This document shows positions 10,771 through 20,000 of a DNA stretch of 29,823 nucleotides, piece by piece (the stretch's first letter is position 1; every line of letters begins with the position of its first letter). This stretch comes from Chlamydomonas sphaeroides (taxonomy: Eukaryota; Chlorophyta; Chlorophyceae; Chlamydomonadales; Chlamydomonadaceae): assembly GCA_001662425.1 (NCBI GenBank), contig BDDC01001090.1, forward strand, positions 3,966 to 33,788. Reading direction: 5' to 3'. The translations under genes were made by a program, and so were the position numbers. A model generated the notes under the pieces. It saw only the letters and a program-made list of their open reading frames with translations, was not told where the DNA came from and did not search any database.

Positions 10771-13700
10771 TCATGCGTTGGGAGGCTGCGCCGCCGCAGC
10801 CACGGGCCGCTGGCCGCCCGGCGGCGCCACCATGGGCACGGGGCCCTGCCCGACCTGCGAGCCGCCGCCGCCGCCCGTGCCGCCGCCGGTGTTCCGGGGG
10901 CTGACACCGATGCCCGGGCCCATGGGCGACGGAGCCTGCGGCGCCCCGTGGGCGCCCGCGGCGCGGCGGATCTGGCTGGGCCGCCGGTCCATGCCGCCGG
11001 GCACGCCGGGGCCAGCGTTGGCGTTGCCGCCTCCGCCCCCGTGGCCCATGTACTCGACCTTCTCGCCCATGGACCCGAACGAGCCGTTGACCATCGAGTC
11101 CATCTCCCGGTCGTCAACCTGAGGATCGGCGGCGGGTTGCGGTCGCGGGTGGGCACAGGGGACCGTAAGCCCCTCGCGACATGCGTGCCAAAACTGCGGC
11201 GCACGCTGCCCCTTAGCACATGCGCCCAGCACACGCGGCATGCCAACGGCCCGATACTACACAACCGCACCCCCCCCCGCGCTGCCCCACGGCGCCCTTC
11301 GCTCCCCCTCACTGCGTTCCCCGCCCCGTTGTTCACCCCCCCACCCGCCCCGCCCCGCTGCTGCGCCGCTCACCTGCTGCAGCATGGCGTTGAGGTGGGT
11401 GAGGATTTCGTCGAAGTTGGGCCGCGCCTGCGGGCTGCCGCTCCAGGCGCTCTGCGCGAGCACCACGTAGCCGGCGGGCGCGGTGGCGGGGAACTTGGGG
11501 CGCAGGCCGCGCATCACCACCTCCTCCACCAGCTGCTGCTGCTTCATGTTGCCGTACGGCCGCTGGCCCGTGTACATCTCCCTGAGGGGAGAAGAGGCGG
11601 CGGCGAGGACGCAACGAGGGGTGACGGACAAGTTTGCCACCTCCCCGAGGGTGAGCCCCGGGCGGCGGAGAGGGCCAAGCAGCCAGGCCCGCGGCTGTAG
11701 CACGGCGCCGCAGCTACCATGTCTTGCTGCCATGTTATGCAGGCAAGCGGCGCAACGTTCCCAGTTCCGACTCACCACATGAGGATGCCGAAGGCGTACA
11801 CGTCACTGGAAAGGTTGGCGGTTGTCCGTTGGTCGGTTGGGGTGAGGGGCGGGGGTGGGGTGGGGAGACCATCAGGCAACAGACCGCCCCGCAACGCCGC
11901 GAGGCACTTTCCAGGTGCCTTCGCCGCCACCTCCCTACGCCCGGTATGCCTGCCCACCCGAGTGCATCGTTGCAGCCCGACCGCCTCCGCCGCTTCGCTT
12001 CACTGCAGCCCGCTCCCACTCACACGCTGCTGTTGACCTTCTTGTTGCAGATGAGCGCCTCGGGGGCCACGTAGGCCGCCGTGCCGCAAGAGTTGAAGGG
12101 GAAGGACGCGCACGAGTCGTCGTCCTCCACGCTGGGGGCAGGACGCGGGTTGGGGTGGGGGCAGGGGTAGGCAGGGGAGTCAGGTAGGGAGGGCGGCGAG
12201 CGCCTTGCCACGCGCTGCCCCGCGGCACAGTGTGATGCGAGGACTGCTGCCGCTGCCCTCCGGGAGTGCACGCATCACGCCAAGCCTGGTGGCTCACCGA
12301 GAGAGGCCGAAGTCGGACACCTGCGCACAGCGGCGGCACGGCAGGGGCGGCAGGCGCGTCAGGCCAGGACGCCATGAGCGCGGGCTGCCGCCCGCCAAGG
12401 CCAATGCCACGGAGCCAGGCTGCCGCACGTCACTGCACCTTCGCCCTCGCCTGCTGCTCGCTGCTGCCCGCCCACCTTGGCCGTGAAGCCGCGGAAGTCG
12501 ATATTCGAGCTCTTGAGCAGCACGTTGGCGGGCTTGATGTCGCAGTGCACCACGCCCATGCGGTGCAGGTAGCCGCACGCCGACGCAATCTCAATCAGCG
12601 TCAGCAGCAGCGTGCGCATGTTAACCTGCGGACAGGCGGACATCGCGACACACACGACGCGCGGGGCGGCAGGGTCACGGGAGCACCACACGGAGGGCGG
12701 TGACCGCCCTGCCGCCTCCTACTTCCTCCGGCGCCCAGCAAGCTGCCGGCAGCTACTGGGGCCCTGCGCGCCGCGCTTGCCCTGCGCCGCTGCGCACCTT
12801 CATGGGCGCCGCCCGCGCGAGCTCTGCGGCAGCGGCGCCGTCCCCTGCCCCCGCGGCCGCCGCGATGACGGGGTTGGGGATCATGAAAATGTTGTTCTTG
12901 AGCGCGTTGCTCAGGTTGCCCAGGTCGCAGTACTCGATGACCTGGACGGGGCACGCGAGCGCATTGATGCAATGCAAGGGTGGACGGGAGTGGCGGTGCG
13001 CGCTTGTTGCGCAGCCCGGCAGTCCCCTCCTTGTTTCGTCCCGCTCCGCCCTGCCACCTCAGCCTCAGGGGCTCTCCTGCCGTGCCTCACCTCCAGGTGG
13101 CACGTCTTGTCCTCCATGGACAGCAGGTACTTGTAGGCGGGCGAGTTCATGACCGAGGGGTTGTTGAAGCGGTGGATCGTGGCGGCCAGCAGGTCGCGCA
13201 CCATCACGTCCGTCAGGCAGTTGTACGCCTGCGCTCGGCAGCGGACACAACGCCAGGGCGAGAGCGCACTCGGTTTCCTTTCAAGACCGAGCGTATCAGT
13301 CCTAGAACCCTAAACCAGCCGACCAGCTGCGCTGCTGCCGACCTGTTCCCTGGCTCCCAAACCGCCGTCCAAACTCCCGTCTCCTGGGTCCGCCCTGGCC
13401 CCGCGCTCGCCTGCACGATGTTGGGGTGGCTGAGCGCCGACAGGATAGCAATCTCGTGCGCGTTCTTCATGACCATCTTTTCATTCTTGCCGTCGTCGCA
13501 CACCACCTTGACGCCCACCACCAGGCCCCGCCAAAGGCCACGAAACACCTTGGCGAAACCGCCCTCGCCCAGCAGCCCCGTGATCTGCAGGTCCGTCATG
13601 GTCGTGTTCTGCGGGTTGCAAGGGCAGCGAGGGAGGATCAACCGAGGGAAAGGAATGAAGGCCGCCGGTGGCGTTCTGTGCCTACACGTACAGGGAGATC

Positions 13701-16700
13701 GTGCGCACTAGCACAACCCACGCTGCCATCAACCGGCCGGGGTCGCCGTCGTTTACCCCTCCTATCCTTCTCAACGTTCCCGGTCCCTGCTTTCGGGCCG
13801 CATGCCCCTCGGGGTCTTCCTTGCCAAATCCCTTTCCCTGCCGCCCCCCCTCCCGCCGCCGCCGCTCACGTTGTGGAAGTCCATGGAGCTGCGGATGCGC
13901 TTCTGGTTGAGCTTCTCCGTGAGGCCCGTCACCAGCGCGCCCGTGCTGCTGCGGCTCTGCGTGTACATGAAGCTGTCGCCGCTGAGGCTGACGCCCAGGC
14001 TGTCGGAGCGGCCGATGGAGCCGCCCGCGCCCGTCACCATGCCGCTCATGCTGCCGCCCTCACTCATCATGCTGCCGCCCGCGGTCTGCGTCAGGCTGGC
14101 CGTCTGCATGTTCTGCGGACGCATGGGGCGGGCAGGGGAGAGGGAGGCGGGTCAGTAGGGGCTGACAATGAGCCAGGCCCCTTTCACACGTGGGCCAGGC
14201 CTGTAGTGCCGCATGCCCGGCCCGCGTTGTGTCATGCGCTCATGCTCCCCCCATTGAGCGCGCCCAGCACCTCTGCGGTCCGCCACATGCGCGCCCTCCC
14301 CTTCCCACTCGCCCTGCGCCGCCCGCACCTTGTAGTCGTTGGCCAGCGGCTGCGTCAGCATGAAGAGCAGGTGCGGGCTCATGACCTCGCACACCTCGCG
14401 CAGCTTGGGGCTCACGTCGCTGAAGTCGCTCTGCACGCTGCTCATGCAGAAGATGACGCCGAAGATGTGCTGCTTCACCTGCGGACCCGCAGACGAGGTG
14501 CAGGGTGAGGAGCGGACACCACTTCAGCCGCATGAGACGCTGCGCCCGGTGGCCCCCTCCAGCGGCACCCAAGCCCTACGGCCCGGCCCCTTGTCCGCCC
14601 AGGCGGCCGTCCAGCCGCCACCCCTCCGAGCCCAGGCCCTGCCTTGAGCGGGAACACCAGCACGCTGGTGGGCGGCTTGATGAGGCGGGTGTTGAAGATG
14701 TCGGCCGACACGTTGCCGCTCTGGTTGATCACCTTCTGCACGTCGGGGATCATCACCTGCGGGGCCAGACCGGCACGGGTTGCAAGCGAACTTCGCGTCG
14801 CAGGCGGGGCGCATGTGGCCGGGTACGACGGCCCTCGTCTTCTTCGCCAGCCCCGCGCATGCGGCGACTGATGTGCGCCATTCTCTACCACGCTGCCACG
14901 CCGACATCTCCTGCCCACATGTCACGGCAGCTCCGTGCATTCCCCGCCTTTGCCTGCATGCCATGCGCCTGCAACCCCACCTGCTGCCGGTTGTGCACCG
15001 CGATCTTCATGACCGTGTTCTTCATGGCCACCACCGTGCGCATGACGCCGCCCGCCGCCTGCACCTCCTTCAGCAGCTTAAACGAGCTGCTGCCGGTGGG
15101 GTTGGACAGCGTGCGCTGCATCAGCGTCGGCGGCACCTGGGGGAACACGCGCGACGGCAGGATGGACGAGAGTTGGCGCAAGCTGCGGCACCAGTGCTGT
15201 GAGCAGCGGCTGAGCTTCGTGCAAGGGCAGAGCAGCCATTGGCGCGCCGGTCGCCACGCCTAGCTGCCGTCCGCGACAGGGAGGATGGAGGCGCGCGCAC
15301 TGCGGCGACACGCCGGTCAGCTGACGCCAGAACTGCGGCTACGTCACAGCCGCCGCTGCCCCTGGGCAGCGGCGCGACAAGGGTGAGAGGGCCAGACGCC
15401 GCGAGGCCGGCATCCGGCTAAGCCTGGCTGCTCCCTGGCACATGTCTATCAACCGCGGCGTCTGCTGCTCTCAGGGCGCTCCGGGTGATCCTCCGTTGTG
15501 CCAACCGGCGGTGCTGCATTAGCTGGCTATGCCCCGGCACAGCTATGGTGGTGGTGGGCGGCGTGCGCGCGGAAGGGTCCTCGTAACCCCGCACCTGCGT
15601 CAGGTCGTCGAAAATGGTCGACGCGGTGTTGTTCGGCGCCGTGAGGCCTATCCGGTACCAGATGTGGTGGTTGTTCGAGTGACCCAGCACGGTGCGCAGG
15701 TGCTGGACCACTTTGTGCATCAGGCTGTCCAGGTCCTGCGTCTCGTGCAGGTCCTTCACCAGGGTCATGTACTTGGGAATGCTGTTGTCCTTCACCATGC
15801 TGCTGAGGCTGGCGGCCACCAGCTGCAGGTAGGTGGGGAACCTGGCAGGAGGCAGGCAGGAGCGCGGAGGTAACGGCGCGGCCCTTGACGGCGGGCCAGC
15901 CCTGGCTGGGGACAGGCACGGGTCCGGCCCTGCACCCACGCTTCTCACATGATGTAGTCGGCCTCATCGGCGGCCGCGTCGCCGAAGCCGACAGTGAGCA
16001 TGCCGATGACCTTATCGGACACCTTGATAGGCACCGCGGCCAGGTACGTCAACCCTGAGGAGGCCGGCACCAAGAAACAGTTGGCCCCGGCACTGTACAG
16101 TTATGCACTTACGGCTGTGGATAGCCATGCAGCTGCCGTGCATGGGTAACTGCTCGCACCTGCAGCGCTAGCCAGAGGGGCCCAGTCCGAAGGAGAGGGG
16201 CCCTCGCTCGCGGCGGGCTGCCAATAATAAAAGTCCACGCCTTTCGCCAGGATTCGCTCCGCCGATGAGTTGGAGCCCGGCACCTTTAAGAGCCGGTTGC
16301 CCTCGTGCACAGTGTCCGGCACTCCCACAGCGGTGACCAGCAGCGAATGCTCTTGCGTTTCCGACAGCACGCTTACGCTGCGAGCACACACAGACACGCC
16401 AAGTGAGGCAACGTCGATAACATTGGTTGTATAAAGGAGGCGGCAAGCTTACCAGGCGTACTTAGCCCTGCAATCCGCGGTAACAAGGTTGAGCGCGCGG
16501 CGCACGGCCTGCACCGGCGTGGTGCGCTCGCTCCTCCCCTCGGCAAACTTTTGGATGAGCGTGCTGACCTGTGTGATCGAAGCAAGTAGGTTTGACAGAA
16601 GAACTCTTCTGACCCGGTAGCACATGCGCACCTTCAACAGCGTCGCCTGCACCGCGTTGGCCTCATTCGCGCTAAGCGATTTGGTTGACAGCAGCTACCG

Positions 16701-16938
16701 AGCCCGGCGGGTGGGTCACTGCGGCTGCTGCAGGCGCGGCGGCCGGTGCTGTCGAGGATTTCGTCGAGGGCTGGGCAGCATATAGCGGTGAGGCAGTCGA
16801 TGCCGCGCCATTTCCATTCGCCCCAGCCTCCACGCCCTCCTTGGGCTTAGGAGGAGCAGCAGCGTGCCCGTTCTGGGGCGGAGGAGGGCTAGCCTTCACC
16901 ACCCCCTCATCTGCGGGGCTCGAGCTCGCGCAGCCCAT
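10771..16938 (-). CDS. Tandem-GAF protein kinase (TKL-like) with MGC acylation-type N-terminus
   Basis: Eighteen exons, listed high to low: 16938-16699, 16568-16453, 16377-16160, 16054-15949, 15841-15595, 15136-14981, 14756-14643, 14478-14329, 14112-13870, 13608-13411, 13228-13091, 12941-12798, 12625-12476, 12320-12298, 12131-12024, 11805-11776, 11581-11374, 11118-10771; 978 aa. The N-terminus MGCASSS fits N-myristoylation plus palmitoylation. GAF-like domains lie at about 84-245 and 250-449, followed by a Ser/Gly linker to about 530. The kinase spans about 537-863: glycine loop GEGGFAKV, Lys564, Glu582, catalytic HCDIKPAN (Asp719, Asn724), DFG 743-745, APE 770-772 and DVYAFG at 785. HCD replaces HRD, so it is non-RD. 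An Ala-rich insert follows the hinge, and a Gly/Pro tail ends the protein. Introns 7 and 10 start with GC. The exon-1 end is uncertain: an alternative donor exists at the GTGACC 21 bases earlier. GAF ligand and substrates are unknown. Confidence 0.85.
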
Positions 16939-17042
16939 GGCCTAGCAGCTGCACGAGGTGTCTCCTTGCAGCTGGATATGGATGGGGGCAGAGCCCCCCC
17001 GCCTGTGGAAAGGCTATGCGGGCTTGGTTGCGGGGATGCTCT

Positions 17043-17049
17043 CTATATA
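17043..17049 (-). promoter_or_regulatory. TATA-like box of the GAF-kinase gene
   Basis: Minus-strand TATATAG about 105 bases before the start codon. A transcription start 25-30 bases downstream would give a leader of about 75 nt. Confidence 0.45.
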
Positions 17050-17650
17050 GCTGGCGCAAGCGTGAAAGTGAGTAGGTGAGTATGTGATGCGGAGTAAGCA
17101 GCTTGGCTTTGGTGCAGTAAGAGAAACCCACGTTCACGACCCCAGGTGCCCTAATGACACTCACTCTCGTGTCATCCCGGAGCGCGAGTACCAGCTCGCT
17201 AATATACTGTGCGCGCTTTTAACTGCGCCAGCGTACTTGCTTGCCCATACTGCGCTGCGCACGAAAACGCAGGTTAAATGTGCGGATGTTGCCCCGGGGG
17301 ACCCGGCCGCGTACAGCATCATGCACGATGCAAACTAGTAGCCAGTTTGAAGGTGGCAACGGCAGTGGCAGCCAGGGCCCACACACATGCCGAAGCGCCT
17401 CGCATGCGTCAAGTGCCGTTGCTTTGCGCATGTCCCTGACCAGTTGGTGTATTTCCAGCATAGAAACCATACCGTCTTGTCGCAAGCGTCTGGGCGCCAC
17501 GGGAGAGCGCTGGGGAACGGGGCCTGCCGGGCCTGGGGGCGCGTCCGAGGGGGCTGGGGAGGAGCGGCCGGACATGACGCCGGCAAGCGCGCTGAAACAG
17601 GCTCGCCGTAAGCTATTTCCACACCTGTAGCTTGACACCTTTACACCTTA

Positions 17651-17676
17651 TACACCAGTCAACTACACCAGTCAAC
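17651..17676 (+). repeat. Perfect 13-bp tandem duplication upstream of the glycine-zipper gene
   Basis: Two identical copies of TACACCAGTCAAC (17651-17663 and 17664-17676) abut each other about 80-105 bases before the ATG at 17757, where a core promoter or leader is expected. It may be a duplicated factor site or simple slippage. Confidence 0.7.
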
Positions 17677-17756
17677 GAGCACCCCCGCGGAGCGCCGCGA
17701 CGCGCGAGCTCCCACAACTGCACAGGCCCCCAGGCATCTGCTCTACGCTCCTCACC

Positions 17757-18330
17757 ATGAAACCCGGCGAGGCTCTTGACGCAGCTCGCGAGGCTGCTGC
17801 CAACGCCCCGAGCAACATAACGTGGGGCGCGGTCGGCTCTGCGGTGGGCGCGCCGCTTGGCGCCCTTGCCGGTCCCCTCGGTGCGGCCGCAGGTGAGGTA
17901 GCTACTACGGTCGGCGTACTTCGGCGGTGGTGCTGCCACCAGCGCTTGGGCAGTGGCCGCGGTACCGTTTGCCTTCACAGACTCAGACAACGTGTCCCCC
18001 CTCCCGCGCGCCTTGCGCCCCTGTCCGCTGACATCCCGAACAAAGCCCGTCTGCCTCGCGTGACACTCCGTGCTCTACCTTTCGCCTACCGCACCCCCAG
18101 GGGCGGTGGCCGGCGCGCAGGTGGGCTCGACGCTGGCCACGGTGCTGGACCCTCCGCCCACCGCCCGCATGCACGCGCCCGCGGCCGACTGCGTGGTCCG
18201 GGAGGCTCCCACCGCCGCGGACCTGGAGGCAAAGGCGGCAGAGGCGGCAGAGGCGGCAGAAGCGGGAGCCCAGGAGGCCAGCAGCGGTGGGGCCAGCAGT
18301 GGCGTCGGCAGGGCTGGGGCCGCTGTTTAA
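17757..18330 (+). CDS. Small glycine-zipper protein of unknown function
   Basis: Two exons, 17757-17892 and 18101-18330, joined by a GT-AG phase-1 intron; 121 aa. Residues about 26-57 form a G/A-rich hydrophobic stretch with glycines at regular spacing (GxxxG-type GAVGSAVGAPLGALAG and its continuation), the pattern of glycine-zipper membrane helices. The intron falls inside this stretch, and the frame resumes with the same Gly/Ala periodicity, which supports the splice. After a short Pro-containing loop with a single Cys (about residue 76), the C-terminal part is Ala/Glu-rich (about 86-106, AKAAEAAEAAEAG-like) and likely helical, then Ser/Gly-rich. There is no clear signal peptide or known catalytic motif. 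The start was chosen as the first ATG in frame with the zipper. It is divergent from the kinase gene. Function is not recognised; membrane insertion or oligomerisation is inferred from the zipper only. Confidence 0.6.
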
Positions 18331-20000
18331 ACGGAGGGATTACGCATGATGAGGCTTTTGACGCAGGGAGGGCGAGGTGAGGCGTTGGATCCCGTTGTGC
18401 TTCGACACTTGATCCAGTGATGCGGGTTGGGGAGGAGCGCTTGGATGTCAATAGAGGCTAGTAGTGTGCGGCAGCCGGGCGACGCTGCGCACGGGCGGTT
18501 GCTGTCGCTCAAGAGTTGTAGCCGTTTGGCCGTCGCTGTCGCTGAGAGCGCGCAGGTGGCCACCAAGGGTGGTCGTGCCTATGTCTGGCGCCACTGCTGC
18601 ACTGCGTCCGCTCCCCAATGGAGTGATGGGCTGCGAATCCTGCAGCCCCGCCTCCGTCAACGATGGGGCTTCAAGCAAGCGGCTCTAGGTCTCCAGTATG
18701 ATTTCCAGCGGCACCGTCAGGACCGCGCTGCGCCGCTGTGGTGATGCGCCGACCCAACAAAGCCTGGTAGACCTTGCCGGCGCTCACGGCCTTGTTTCGA
18801 GTACGTGTGCGTCTTTGACTGATGCCCGGTCCCCGGTAACGTTCCCCAGCATTTGTTGCTCAGAGGCTTGCCATATTTACCGCCGTCGCCGTGTGACCTC
18901 GGCCGCTCTCGTCAGCCGCTGGTCGGCGCATTGTGAGAGCGGGGGGCAGCTACAGGAAAAGCGCACAGCGGTAGCAGGAGGCTGAAGGGCGCAGGGGGCG
19001 CGTTGGCTGTGCAGTTTAATCGACGTGCGGGGAGGGGTCTGCCCTCGCGGTGTGCTTGTAGTGTTCCTCTGTTATATTCGGCTGAAGTCCCGCGGCCACT
19101 GCTGGGGGTGCCGAGGAAGGGGAAGCAGCTGGGGGAAAGGGGTTGCACCGCGGCGCAACACAGCACGGGCATCCCGAGCAGGCGGGTCGGATGGCCAAGG
19201 GGGATCAGGCGGCGGCGGTCGACGGGAATGTTGAAACTGAGGGGACCCTACGCATGCAGGCGATGGCCCTCCATATCCGCATCTCTCATTCAGGTGAGCT
19301 GCTCGCCTTCAGGTGCGGGGGCCCTCGGCCCTGGCCGCAACCGCACCTTGCAGAGTTTGGGCTCAGCCTGCAAGTGTACGGCTATGGCATGTCGCCATGA
19401 TCCCGTCTCACCTGTGCTAGTCCGTCGGCTCGCAGGGGCCGTCAGGCGCAACTACACGAATCGAGCACGTACGAGCCCGGCCCTTCCCTCTCGTCCCGGG
19501 ACCCTCGCCGCTGCTGTCCCCACCTGTAAGGCAGCAAGTAATTCTGCGCTCTTGTGCAGTGGAGAGGGCCATCGGCCCAAGTATGGATGTTGCCGTTGCC
19601 GGCACGCCGAGGCGGGAAGGTTGCGGGACGATGCAGCTGTTGTGTTTTGCCGGCTTGAGCGAGGCACGCTTCCGCAGGCCAGCCATGCCGGACCAACGTG
19701 GGCGCCTACTCTATGCTGCTGTCGGCAAATTCTGTATTTCAGGGACGCGTATGGGCTGTGAGCTGCAGGTAAAGGGAGGGGGAGACATGCGGGCAGGCCG
19801 CAGGCGTGCCATGGCCGTACCCGAGCACCGATGAAGTTGCGACCGGGGCCGACAACTCGTCGATACGCTAGGCACATATTCCTTGGACTACTTCTTGTAC
19901 TTGGAACACTTGTGCCTCTTGCTACGCAACGCGACCGCAACTTGCGCACTGATCTGCCCTATGCCTCCGCCCTGAGTAGCGCCAGCCGCAGCTTCTCGCT
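18331..20000 (+). other. 3' UTR of the glycine-zipper gene and promoter region of gamma-COP
   Basis: No coding exon could be supported. The first sense-strand TGTAA is at 19525-19529, which would give the small gene a 1.2-kb 3' UTR and leave about 470 bases for the gamma-COP promoter and leader. The longest open frame (19003-19761 plus) has no domain-like sequence. Confidence 0.4.
19525..19529 (+). terminator. TGTAA polyadenylation signal (candidate) of the glycine-zipper gene
   Basis: Only sense-strand TGTAA between the stop at 18330 and the gamma-COP start at 20001. The assignment is tentative because of the 1.2-kb distance. Confidence 0.35.

Larger units (their letters stand above)
16939..17756. 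other. Divergent intergenic promoter region between the kinase and the glycine-zipper gene
   Basis: This 818-base gap separates two divergent start codons. On the kinase side a TATA-like box sits at 17043-17049 (minus). On the other side a perfect 13-bp tandem repeat lies at 17651-17676, next to a weak TTATAC. Open frames across 17219-17638 on both strands have no recognisable domain and I do not call them genes. Confidence 0.5.

Noticed and set aside
10636..11700. 354-aa open frame on the plus strand
   Set aside because: Antisense to the last two kinase exons, which carry clear kinase subdomain sequence on the minus strand.
17219..17638. Overlapping frames on both strands in the kinase/glycine-zipper gap
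   Set aside because: Some stretches (for example MVSMLEIHQLVRDMRKA on minus) look mildly protein-like, but no frame extends into a splice chain or known domain.
17613..17990. Minus-strand frame starting MSESVKANGTAATAQ
   Set aside because: The start looks protein-like but lies antisense to the glycine-zipper intron, has no splice partner or domain, and becomes Arg-rich low-information sequence. Not supported without RNA.
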